From the NCBI GenBank assembly GCA_015489285.1, contig WGAA01000065.1, positions 1 to 7,242 on the forward strand: a stretch of 7,242 bases of DNA, read 5' to 3'. The translations under genes were made by a program, and so were the position numbers. Source of the DNA: Anaerolineae bacterium (lineage in GTDB: Bacteria > Chloroflexota > Anaerolineae > JAADDB01). The notes below the pieces were generated by a model. The model did not search any database and was not told where the DNA came from. It saw only the letters and a list, made by a program, of their open reading frames with translations. This document shows, piece by piece, positions 1 to 5,539 of the stretch. Each line of letters begins with the position of its first letter. The stretch's first letter is position 1.

Positions 1-1
1 C

Positions 2-250
2 GCGGGGCGTTGGAGCACCGATCACTGGCCTCTGGGGTATGTGATGAGGGATGTGTACCCACGGGCGCGCTGGGCCCACGTATCACCGGGACGGTATCGC
101 GTCGAAGTGGGGGTGTACCCCTTCATGGGGGCGTGGATTCCCCCCGACGCGTCCTCTTCCCCCTTCTTCCCCCTGGGCTGGATAGAGGTGCGAAGAGTGA
201 CGAGTAACGGAGTAACGAGTAACCGGATGGCGGGGAAAGACAACGATTAA
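2..250 (+). CDS. C-terminal end of a possible membrane glycosyltransferase-type protein (5' partial)
   Basis: An open frame enters from the left edge and ends at TAA 248-250, leaving 82 visible residues. No start is visible; the gene begins outside the window. Visible residues 8-63 contain an HWP segment, a YVMRDVY stretch, then PGRYRVEVGVYPF (29-41) and LGWIEV (58-63). This resembles the C-terminal beta-sandwich of Chloroflexota ArnT/GT39-like membrane proteins, where a PGxYxxxVGLY segment and a closing LGxIxV strand are common; that assignment is from family knowledge and only the tail is available. The domain appears to end at VRR (63-65). The following residues VTSNGVTSN (66-74) are the translation of an intergenic heptamer array, and the stop codon itself lies in a second array. 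The tail therefore looks like repeat sequence that became coding. The gene converges on rsgA. An unrelated secreted or membrane protein with a similar domain is possible. Confidence 0.6.
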   Translation, partial: AGRWSTDHWPLGYVMRDVYPRARWAHVSPGRYRVEVGVYPFMGAWIPPDASSSPFFPLGWIEVRRVTSNGVTSNRMAGKDND

Positions 251-374
251 CGATTGACGATTAACGATTAAAAAGATTGGCGCGAGGACAAGGTTGGCCC
301 AACAGCGCCCACGTTAGTAACGAGTAACGGAGTAACGAGTAATTGGATGGCGCGAAGACAAGGCCGGCCCTACA
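196..374 (+). repeat. Left repeat block: three successive A-B repeat units
   Basis: Module A is a short array built from AGTAACG units with one 8-bp unit (AGTAACGG). It occurs at 196-224 and 316-344. With the first bases of module B (GGATGGCG) it makes a 37-bp direct repeat, 196-232 and 316-352, that differs at three positions and is offset by exactly 120 bp. Between them, 242-271 carries the variant array with units AACGATT and GACGATT. Module B follows each array: a short form at 225-241, then 275-304 and 345-374, which match at 24 of 30 positions and carry GGCGCGA, GACAAGG and GGCCC. The first part of the block overlaps the 3' end of the left-hand gene. No ORF, tRNA or terminator is visible here. 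Confidence 0.85.
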
Positions 375-432
375 AAGCCGACTTCTCTTCGAGTTACGCA
401 TTACGCATCACGCATCACGTATCACGTCATCA
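316..432 (+). repeat. Composite inverted repeat A-B-C, left copy
   Basis: This 117-bp stretch is matched on the minus strand by 4895-5012. The first 37 bases (316-352) are identical to the reverse complement of 4976-5012. The rest aligns with only one 1-nt gap and keeps ACAAAGCC (372-379), TTACGCATTACGCATCACG (394-412) and the ACGTATCACGTC block near the end; the B/C spacer has diverged most. Module C (391-432) is an array of 7-bp units such as TTACGCA, TCACGCA and TCACGTA. The pair flanks the whole four-gene operon. It also belongs to the left repeat block described separately. Confidence 0.88.
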
Positions 433-468
433 ACCCAAGCCGCATCCGCCGTGCCTACTTCCTCACCG

Positions 469-506
469 GCGCCTGACGCATGACGGATGACGCCTGACGT
501 TACGCC
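469..506 (+). repeat. Module D repeat, left copy
   Basis: A short array of units TGACGCA, TGACGGA, TGACGCC and TGACGTT lies 12 bp beyond the rsgA stop codon. Its first 17 bases, GCGCCTGACGCATGACG (469-485), are the exact reverse complement of 4636-4652 on the other side of the operon. The stretch 433-468 between modules C and D shows nothing I recognise. No stem-loop followed by a T-tract, in the direction of rsgA transcription, is visible between 517 and about 430, so the operon's terminator is not identified. Confidence 0.8.
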
Positions 507-517
507 TCTCGGCCACC

Positions 518-1441
518 CTATCCCTCGCTGAGCAGGATGTTCAGGTAGCTTTCGTAGCGCCGCGGGCTGATCTTCCCCTCTTCCACCGCCTGGATGATGG
601 CACAACCGGGTTCGTTGATGTGACGACAGTCGTTGAACTTGCAGCGCCCCAGGTAGGGACGGAACTCGGGGAAGTAGTAGTCCAGGTTGTCCAGGTCGAT
701 CCCCCATAATCCGACTTCACGAAGGCCGGGGGTGTCCACGATGTACCCCCCTTCCCGCAGGGGAATGAGTTGGGCCATGACCGTCGTGTGGCGCCCTTGA
801 CGCCATTTGCGGCTGATTTCCCCCGTGGGCAGGGTCACCCCGGGCTCGAGCGCGTTGATGAGGCTCGATTTCCCCGTGCCCGAGGGACCGGCAAGGACGG
901 TCATGCGGTCCTTCACGTGCTCCCGGATGGCCTCCAGCCCTATCCCTTTCAGGATGGAGGTGTAAAACACGGGATACCCCGCGAGCTCGTAATCCCGAAA
1001 GAGGGCCCGGGCCGTGGCCTCATCGGCCAGGTCGATCTTGTTGACGACGATCCCCGCGGGGATCTCGTTGTCCTCCGCGATGACGAGGAGACGGTCGAGC
1101 ATGTTGAGGCGGGGGTGGGGATCGCGCACAGCGAACATGAAGAGGGCCTGGTCCGGGTTGGCGACGATGACGTCCACACGGCCGCGCGTGTTGGGCCATC
1201 GGCGGACGAGGGCCCGCTCCCGGGGCGCGATCTCCTCGATGACCCAGGTATCCTTGTCCCTGCGTTCCCGCACGCGCACCCGATCCCCCACCGCGAGCAG
1301 GGTTCCCCGACGCCGGCGCTTCAGCGTTCCCCGGGGCACCGCGGGCACCACACGTCCGTCCTCCAGCAGAATGTCGGCGATGGGGCCGCGCACTCGAGCG
1401 ACCAAACCGTGATGGACTTCCTCGTGGGCTTTCGACGTCAT
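518..1441 (-). CDS. rsgA: Ribosome small subunit-dependent GTPase A (RsgA)
   Basis: RsgA is a cytoplasmic GTPase that helps late maturation of the 30S subunit. The 307-aa product has the family's usual length and the circularly permuted GTPase order. An OB-fold region covers about residues 12-70. G4 NKID is at 134-137, then G1 GPSGTGKS at 185-192, the RHTT segment at 217-220 and G3 DTPG at 236-239. The C-terminal zinc knuckle is complete: C267, C272, H274 and C280 in the C-x4-C-x-H-x5-C pattern. I chose ATG 1441 because it overlaps the maf stop as ATGA and has GGAGG 7 bases upstream; an upstream in-frame start at 1459 would lie inside maf and add six residues. It is last in the operon, so translation is probably coupled to maf. 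The stop is TAG 518-520. No key residue is missing. Confidence 0.97.
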   Translation of the reverse strand: MTSKAHEEVHHGLVARVRGPIADILLEDGRVVPAVPRGTLKRRRRGTLLAVGDRVRVRERRDKDTWVIEEIAPRERALVRRWPNTRGRVDVIVANPDQALFMFAVRDPHPRLNMLDRLLVIAEDNEIPAGIVVNKIDLADEATARALFRDYELAGYPVFYTSILKGIGLEAIREHVKDRMTVLAGPSGTGKSSLINALEPGVTLPTGEISRKWRQGRHTTVMAQLIPLREGGYIVDTPGLREVGLWGIDLDNLDYYFPEFRPYLGRCKFNDCRHINEPGCAIIQAVEEGKISPRRYESYLNILLSEG

Positions 1442-2085
1442 CCTTCTTCCTCCAGACAACAGGTGGCGAAGAGTTCACGACAGGCCCGGGCGGGGTCGTC
1501 GGGCCGGGGGATCCCCACCCCTTCCAGGATGGGCAAGAGACGGGCCCAGGGCAGGCCCAGGACGGTGGCCCTGCACCCACGGATGGTTTGAACGGGCGCG
1601 AAGGCGGTGTCCTGGATGGCGTAAGCTCCGGCCTTGTCCAGAGCCCGACCCGAGGCGACGAAGGCGTCGATTTCCTCATCACTGTAAGAGCGCATGAGGA
1701 CGTGGGCCGCGTCGACGAGGGCGTGTACCTGCAGGTCCTCCCGTGCGTCCACCACGGCGGCCCCTGTGTACACGGTGTGCCATCGTCCCCGCAGCGCGCG
1801 CAGCATGGCGCGGGCCTCCTCCGGGTCCTTGGGCTTGCCCAGGATACGACCGTCCAGGACGACGATGGTGTCCGCGGCGAGGATGATCCCCCGCTCCTCC
1901 CGGGCGACGGCCAGGGCCTTCTCCCGGCTCAAACGCAACGCCAGGGCCTCCGGGGGTTCCCCCTCCCGCGGTCGTTCCTCCACCCGGGCCGGACGCACCC
2001 GGAAGGTGAGCCCCACACGCCGGAGGAAATCCCGACGGCGGGGCGAGGCCGAGGCGAGGATGAGGGTCACATTCCGCTCCTTCAT
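1438..2085 (-). CDS. maf: Maf-family nucleoside triphosphate pyrophosphatase
   Basis: Maf/YhdE proteins hydrolyse non-canonical or modified nucleoside triphosphates such as dTTP and UTP to the monophosphate and pyrophosphate, and have been linked to septum formation. The 215-aa product has the family signatures: SASPRR (12-17), ADTIV with the likely catalytic Asp72 (71-75), GKP (83-85), HTVYTG (103-108), SGRALDKAGAYAIQ (145-158) and a closing GLP (177-179). Which substrate subgroup it belongs to cannot be settled by eye. Beyond GLP there is a tail of about 36 residues, longer than in many family members and ending in a cysteine pair (C209-C210). ATG 2085 overlaps the stop of the protease gene as ATGA. 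Only a weak ribosome binding site precedes it, so translational coupling is likely. Its own stop overlaps rsgA in the same way. Confidence 0.95.
   Translation of the reverse strand: MKERNVTLILASASPRRRDFLRRVGLTFRVRPARVEERPREGEPPEALALRLSREKALAVAREERGIILAADTIVVLDGRILGKPKDPEEARAMLRALRGRWHTVYTGAAVVDAREDLQVHALVDAAHVLMRSYSDEEIDAFVASGRALDKAGAYAIQDTAFAPVQTIRGCRATVLGLPWARLLPILEGVGIPRPDDPARACRELFATCCLEEEG
1449..1453 (-). promoter_or_regulatory. Ribosome binding site of rsgA
   Basis: GGAGG on the minus strand, 7 bases before ATG 1441, lies inside the last codons of maf. It fixes the rsgA start at 1441 rather than 1459. Confidence 0.75.
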
Positions 2086-3059
2086 GGTCCCATCTGGGGC
2101 GCGTAGATGGCCAGGAGGACGACGCCCGTGTTGTACAGGGTGTGGGTGAGGATGGCCGCGGTGGTGTTGACCCGGTTACGCAGGACGCCCAGGACAAGGC
2201 CCAGGAGGAAGACGATGAGGAGGGCCAGGGTCATCGCGTACTGGACGTGAACGAAGGCGAAGACGGCACTGGTGAGGAGGAGGCCGAGACGGGGTTGCAG
2301 CGCGCCGCGGAAGACCAGTTCTTCGCTTATGCCGGCGATCAGGCCGATCATGATCGCGCCCAGAGGGGTGAAAAAGGGACCCAGCAGGGTTTCGGACAAT
2401 TTCTCCACAGCCTCCATGCTCTGGGGCGAGAGTTTCATCCAGATGGCGCTGATGAGACCCTGCAAGAAGAGGAGGATGACGGTGGCAATGAGCGCGCTGA
2501 TGAGTTCCCGACGACCGGGCCAGGCGAGTCCCAGGCGCTGCAAGGTCGCGCGCAGGGAGCGGTGAATGCCCAGACCGACGCCCGTGAAGGCGAGGAGGAT
2601 GAGGGCCGCGGCCTGTCCTACCAGTTCCGCGGGGGTGAGGGCGAATCCCTCCACGTTTTCCAGGAGGGAAAGAAGGGGCCGCTGGCTCAGGGTAATGCCG
2701 ATGGCGTAGACGGCCAGGACGAGGGCGTACACGTGGACGGGGTCCTCTGCCCGCATGCGGGTGAAGAATCCCACGAATTTCCGCACGGGGGGAAGGAGGA
2801 AGAGGGTGGCGCCGAGCGCGGTGACGATGAGCGTCCGGCCCATGAAGTGGAGGTCGGCAGGGGAGAAGGAGACGCCGTTGCCCGCAGGCCAGGGGATGGA
2901 TGTGGGCAGGGCGAGGAAGATGAGCCCGAACAGGAGGAGAAGGGCGTTGATCAGGGCCAGAAGGATGTAGAGGAGGATGGCGAGGGCGTGGACTTTTCTC
3001 CCCCATTGGGCCAGGAGCATGAGGATGACCGTGGGCAGTAGGCTAAGAAAGGTGAGCAT
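2082..3059 (-). CDS. CPBP-family intramembrane metalloprotease
   Basis: This 325-aa integral membrane protein has many hydrophobic segments, about eight by eye (for example 4-18, 25-51, 76-90, 109-124, 146-163, 186-206, 231-245, 260-292). The C-terminal half carries the CPBP/Rce1 (ABI) signature. EELVFR has E246, E247 and R251 in the EExxxR motif, followed by H271 in FVHVQY and H306 and N310 in THTLYN. These are the expected metal-binding and catalytic positions, so it is probably active. CPBP proteins are metal-dependent glutamate-type intramembrane proteases; the substrate here is unknown. The N-terminal half of about 180 residues is membrane sequence without a family motif that I recognise. 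ATG 3059 is supported by AAGGAGG six bases upstream and overlaps the preceding gene by 17 bp. The TGA stop overlaps the maf start. Confidence 0.92.
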   Translation of the reverse strand: MLTFLSLLPTVILMLLAQWGRKVHALAILLYILLALINALLLLFGLIFLALPTSIPWPAGNGVSFSPADLHFMGRTLIVTALGATLFLLPPVRKFVGFFTRMRAEDPVHVYALVLAVYAIGITLSQRPLLSLLENVEGFALTPAELVGQAAALILLAFTGVGLGIHRSLRATLQRLGLAWPGRRELISALIATVILLFLQGLISAIWMKLSPQSMEAVEKLSETLLGPFFTPLGAIMIGLIAGISEELVFRGALQPRLGLLLTSAVFAFVHVQYAMTLALLIVFLLGLVLGVLRNRVNTTAAILTHTLYNTGVVLLAIYAPQMGP

Positions 3060-4557
3060 GACCGTCCTCCTTGGAGGGGGTTGGACGCCAGTTCAGTATC
3101 GCTCGTTCGACGTGGCGTGGGAGGTGTCCTTGTGTTGCCTCCCGCAGGAAGGCAACGATGCGTCGGGGTGAGATGCCCTGGTTGTAGGCGCGTTGGAGTC
3201 CTCGTTTGGCAATGCGATAGGTGTAATGGGGGCGACTTCCTTCCCATTCCGCGAAGCGGCTCACCCGGAAGTGGTCCGATGCCCAGGCGTTCAGGGGCAG
3301 GTGGACGCGGAAGTCCTCCCCCACTCGCAGAGGGGGACGTTTTTGCCGCGCGGGTTCGCTCCGGCCACGAAGCCACCCGTATCCCGCGGCCGTGAGCGTG
3401 AAGTGCGCTTTCCCCTCGTCCAGGGCGATCGCGTCCAGCCAGTACATGGGGCCAAGCAGGTAGAAGGTGATGAGGCGCCCTTCCACATCGCGCCAGTGTT
3501 CGAAGCCCCGCAGGGGGGTGGCGTCCTCCCGGCGGCGGATGAGCCAGAGGTCGTAGTTCCCGTGGACCCGCAGGAAGTCGGGGTCCTCCTTGTACATGGT
3601 CTCGACCACATCTTCGACGCGGTACCAGGTGTCCTTCTTCAGGTGGGTGAGGTAGTCCAGGAATCGCCGCCGGGCGTCCGGGGACGGGATCTCTTCCCCC
3701 GTGTTCACACATTCGAGTTGGGGGATGTGGCAGAGGTCGTTCCACCGGGGGCTTTCGACCCAGGCCCGCCACAGGGTCAACCGCTGGTAGACGGGGGAGG
3801 CACGAAGCCAGCGGTTGAGGGAACGGGCCCGAATGCGGAGCTGGTCCCCTTCCTGGTATATGTGTCCTAATACCCGTGCGTGGTGGAAGAGGAGTTGGAC
3901 GCGCGGGGGCGGGTGAAGGAGTTCGGTGGGGGCCAGGGGGATGTAGAATTTTTGCCCCAGTTGCGCCAGTTCCCCGCGCAGGGGGTATCCTTCCCAGTCG
4001 ACGGTGAGGCTGAAGTTGAAGATGTGGGAGAGGAGGATGATGAGGTCGTTGAGGAAGGTGTTCCAGGCACGGTAAGCGGTGTCCGGCGCGGGGAAGGTGG
4101 GCAGGTTCCAGGCGTCGGGTTCTGGGACGGGGGGGAGGAGGAGCTGGATCTCCGGGGGGATGTAGACGACTTCTACGGGCTGGCCGCGGACTTTGCGAAA
4201 GGCGTGGAAGATGAGGCCGTGATAGAGGAGTTCTTCCGCGGGGCTGAGCGGGTGACGCCAGGGCCGCTCGCGCAGGAGGGCTTCCGGTCCGAGGTCGCGC
4301 ACGGGGCCGTAACGGCGGAGGAAGGTGGCCCAGGCAATGGGATGGGTGGCCCGCTGGAGGAAGGTGAGCGCGTCGAGCGCCCGGGAGGAGAGGCGGGCGA
4401 GGATGTTTTCGACGACGCTGGGTTCCAGCAGGTGGGTCGCGATCGCGGTGGCCCACTCCTCCCGAGTGCGCGCGTGCGTTTGCACGTTCACGTTTTCCCC
4501 TATGCCCTCGAGGATGGCTTGGGCGTATTCGGCCAGACTGTGTTTGAGACTGCGCAT
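3043..4557 (-). CDS. Stand-alone helicase-associated (XPB/Ssl2 N-terminal-like) domain protein
   Basis: This 504-aa soluble protein is first in the operon. Its C-terminal part, about residues 410-490, matches the XPB/Ssl2-like helicase-associated domain (Helicase_C_3 type). It has a start like LRVGEDFRVHLPLNAW, then YRIAKRGLQRAYNQGI (447-462) and LPRHVERAILNW (479-490), the usual order of strand, helix and closing helix with Trp. Residues about 45-125 look like a winged-helix segment ending in ELLYHGLIFHAFRK. No Walker A or DEAD-box motif is visible anywhere, so this is not itself a helicase. Such orphan proteins are frequent in Chloroflexota and Actinomycetota; the function is unknown, with DNA binding or a partner role to a helicase possible. 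ATG 4557 is the first start below the TATAAT; the AAAGGG before it is too close to be a good ribosome binding site. A GTG at residue 23 has AGGGG five bases upstream and is a weaker alternative. The stop is TAG 3043-3045. Confidence 0.8.
   Translation of the reverse strand: MRSLKHSLAEYAQAILEGIGENVNVQTHARTREEWATAIATHLLEPSVVENILARLSSRALDALTFLQRATHPIAWATFLRRYGPVRDLGPEALLRERPWRHPLSPAEELLYHGLIFHAFRKVRGQPVEVVYIPPEIQLLLPPVPEPDAWNLPTFPAPDTAYRAWNTFLNDLIILLSHIFNFSLTVDWEGYPLRGELAQLGQKFYIPLAPTELLHPPPRVQLLFHHARVLGHIYQEGDQLRIRARSLNRWLRASPVYQRLTLWRAWVESPRWNDLCHIPQLECVNTGEEIPSPDARRRFLDYLTHLKKDTWYRVEDVVETMYKEDPDFLRVHGNYDLWLIRRREDATPLRGFEHWRDVEGRLITFYLLGPMYWLDAIALDEGKAHFTLTAAGYGWLRGRSEPARQKRPPLRVGEDFRVHLPLNAWASDHFRVSRFAEWEGSRPHYTYRIAKRGLQRAYNQGISPRRIVAFLREATQGHLPRHVERAILNWRPTPSKEDGHAHLS
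3066..3072 (-). promoter_or_regulatory. Ribosome binding site of the CPBP protease gene
   Basis: AAGGAGG on the minus strand, six bases before ATG 3059, lies within the 3' end of the upstream gene. It is the strongest ribosome binding site in the operon and supports the chosen start. Confidence 0.8.
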
Positions 4558-4582
4558 CCCTTTGCCCCAAGGCTTTTGGGGG

Positions 4583-4588
4583 ATTATA
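4583..4588 (-). promoter_or_regulatory. Likely -10 element of the four-gene operon
   Basis: A perfect TATAAT on the minus strand ends 25 bases before ATG 4557. Transcription would start near 4576-4577 (A on the minus strand), giving a leader of about 19-20 nt. No TTGACA-like hexamer is found 16-19 bases further upstream (the sequence there is TACCCC-like), and there is no TG extension, so the promoter may need an activator or a different -35. Module D (4621-4652) begins 33 bp upstream of the box. Confidence 0.6.
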
Positions 4589-4620
4589 CTATAAGGGCGT
4601 GGGATGGGGTATCGGGGGCG

Positions 4621-4652
4621 GCGTCATGCGTCAGGCGTCATGCGTCAGGCGC
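4621..4652 (-). repeat. Module D repeat, right (inverted) copy; perfect 14-bp tandem
   Basis: GCGTCATGCGTCAG occurs twice in direct succession (4621-4634 and 4635-4648), followed by GCGC. Each 14-mer is a pair of 7-bp units, GCGTCAT and GCGTCAG. Positions 4636-4652 are the exact reverse complement of 469-485. The array sits just upstream of the operon's TATAAT. The short stretch 4653-4691 shows nothing I recognise. Confidence 0.88.
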
Positions 4653-4691
4653 GGAGAGGTGGTTGGCGTGGATCGGATGAAATTCGGCGTT

Positions 4692-4772
4692 GGATACGTA
4701 ATGCGTGATGCGTAATGCGTAAGTTGAAGAGAAGCTTGGCGGCATAGGGTGAACCTTGTGTCCACGCCATCC
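4692..4772 (-). repeat. Composite repeat B-C, middle copy
   Basis: Read on the minus strand this is module B (4752-4772), then a spacer with CTTCTCTTC, then module C (4692-4725). The 21 bases 4752-4772 are identical to 4963-4983 in the right copy. The spacer and module C are closer to the left copy (375-425), sharing CTTCTCTTC and TTACGCATTACGCATCACG. Module A is missing: where it should follow, at 4773, the hairpin cluster begins. It is in the same orientation as the copy at 4895-5012. Confidence 0.85.
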
Positions 4773-4775
4773 CCA

Positions 4776-4891
4776 CACGGGGCTAAAGACCCCGTGCTAC
4801 ATCGAAGCGAAGGCCGCTGGAAGCGGCCTAAGTAGAGCGCCCTACCCAGACTTCCGAAGTCTGCGCGACTTCGGAAGTCTGGAGTGCCCCG
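4776..4891. other. Cluster of three strong hairpins
   Basis: Three perfect stem-loops stand in a row. Hairpin 1 pairs CACGGGG (4776-4782) with CCCCGTG (4790-4796) over a CTAAAGA loop. Hairpin 2 pairs AGGCCGCT (4811-4818) with AGCGGCCT (4822-4829) over a 3-nt GGA loop. Hairpin 3 pairs the 15 bases 4846-4860 with 4868-4882 over a 7-nt loop, and its arms are themselves near-palindromic around TTCCGAA. A further 4-bp GTAG/CTAC stem (4832-4835 with 4842-4845) lies between hairpins 2 and 3. CGGGGC (4778-4783) could also pair with GCCCCG (4886-4891), closing the whole cluster. No T-tract follows, and the cluster lies upstream of genes on both sides, so it is not a terminator for the annotated genes. 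A REP/MITE-like element or a structured RNA are the alternatives. Confidence 0.75.
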
Positions 4892-4894
4892 GCC

Positions 4895-5012
4895 TGACGA
4901 CGTGATACGTAATACGTGATGCGTAATGCGTAACTTGGAGACGGGTTTGGCTTTGTGGCGATAACCTTGTGTCCACGCCATCCAATTACTCGTTACTCCG
5001 TTACTCGTTACT
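4895..5012 (-). repeat. Composite inverted repeat A-B-C, right copy
   Basis: This is the inverted partner of 316-432. Module A with the start of B (4976-5012) is an exact reverse complement of 316-352. Module B proper is 4963-4983, and module C lies at 4895-4935 with units TACGCAT, CACGTAT and TACGTAT. The two copies are about 4.5 kb apart and bracket the four-gene operon. Beyond the pair, at 5013-5074, I see no repeat and no gene; CATAAT at 5020-5025 has no -35 partner. Confidence 0.88.
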
Positions 5013-5074
5013 CATGATGCATAATTTGGGAAAGTGGATTGTTACGGCACGGATAACTTCGGCCGACATCAATC

Positions 5075-5103
5075 TTAATCGTTAATCGTCAATCGTTACT
5101 CGT
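5075..5103 (-). repeat. Heptamer array of the AACGATT type, right copy
   Basis: Positions 5075-5097 are the exact reverse complement of 249-271: 23 bases made of TTAATCG and TCAATCG units. It runs into one TTACTCG unit (5097-5103), so the AACGATT and GAGTAAC subtypes join within one array. The following stretch 5104-5151 holds a GGCGCAA-like remnant that may be a decayed module B (minus strand) and no gene. Confidence 0.85.
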
Positions 5104-5151
5104 TTTGCCCAAAGCGCCTTTGTTGCGCCAAGCTTCACGTTACGCCAACTT

Positions 5152-5178
5152 TTACTCGTTACTCATTACTCGTTACTC
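5152..5178 (-). repeat. Perfect heptamer array directly before the DUF1232 gene
   Basis: Four in-register 7-bp units, TTACTCG, TTACTCA, TTACTCG and TTACTC (last one truncated), occupy 5152-5178 and end two bases before the GGAGG of the downstream gene. On the minus strand this is a module A array without the 8-bp unit. Confidence 0.85.
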
Positions 5179-5180
5179 CA

Positions 5181-5185
5181 GGAGG
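5181..5185 (+). promoter_or_regulatory. Ribosome binding site of the DUF1232 gene
   Basis: GGAGG lies five bases before ATG 5191, immediately after the heptamer array, and fixes the start codon. No convincing promoter is visible upstream between 5013 and 5180. Confidence 0.85.
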
Positions 5186-5190
5186 TTACT

Positions 5191-5532
5191 ATGGCGTCTC
5201 GACGGCCATCTTGGTTGCGCTATCGGGTCTTGCGTTCCGCGTGGAAGGATGCTCGTTTGGTGTGGCGGTTGTTTCAGGATGCACGGGTGCCTTTGTGGAT
5301 GAAGGTCGTGTTTCCCCTGGCCGGGACAATTTACCTGCTCTCTCCCCTGGATTTCCTGCCGGATGTGATCCCGTTCCTGGGTGAGGTCGACGATGTGATG
5401 GTCCTCCTGCTGCTCATGCGCCTTTTCATCTCCCTCAGTCCGGAGGATGTGGTCGAGGATGTGCTGGGCCGGATGTCGGGGAAGCAGGCGTCCAAGCAAG
5501 TGGTGGAGGGGTCTTATCGCATCGTGGATTGA
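5191..5532 (+). CDS. YkvA-like DUF1232 small membrane protein
   Basis: This 113-aa protein carries the DUF1232/YkvA core at about residues 33-76. A hydrophobic stretch (36-50) leads into YLLSPLDFLPDVIPFLGEVDD (48-68), with the conserved SPxDxxPDxIPxxGxxDD pattern (D54, P57, D58, P61, G64, D67, D68), and a second hydrophobic stretch follows (69-80). The basic N-terminus (residues 4-26) and hydrophilic C-terminus suggest a small inner-membrane protein. The family's function is unknown. Length is normal for the family. The gene stands alone on the plus strand: the operon behind it is divergent, and rimO in front is convergent with only 7 bp between the two stop codons. Its leader carries a heptamer repeat array that ends next to the ribosome binding site. 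Confidence 0.92.
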   Translation: MASRRPSWLRYRVLRSAWKDARLVWRLFQDARVPLWMKVVFPLAGTIYLLSPLDFLPDVIPFLGEVDDVMVLLLLMRLFISLSPEDVVEDVLGRMSGKQASKQVVEGSYRIVD

Positions 5533-5539
5533 TGAGGCT

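Noticed and set aside
196..506. The repeat blocks as a CRISPR array
   Set aside because: Units are 7-8 bp and contiguous with no unique spacers of constant length, and no cas gene is present.
770..1591. A 273-residue plus-strand frame opposite rsgA and maf
   Set aside because: It is antisense to two clearly recognised genes and shows no family motif; long antisense frames are expected at this GC content.
2142..3041. A 299-residue plus-strand frame opposite the CPBP protease
   Set aside because: It is a Glu/Gly/Asp-rich antisense shadow of a hydrophobic membrane protein, with no ribosome binding site and no motif.
2951..4570. A 539-residue minus-strand frame over the helicase-associated gene
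   Set aside because: It is a Pro/Arg/His-rich shadow frame without domain signal; the frame at 3043-4557 has recognisable domains.
4776..4882. The hairpin cluster as an intrinsic terminator
   Set aside because: No T-tract follows any of the stems, and the flanking genes both read away from it.
5020..5025. CATAAT as a promoter for the DUF1232 gene
   Set aside because: There is no -35-like hexamer at a suitable distance, and the leader would be about 160 nt of repeats.
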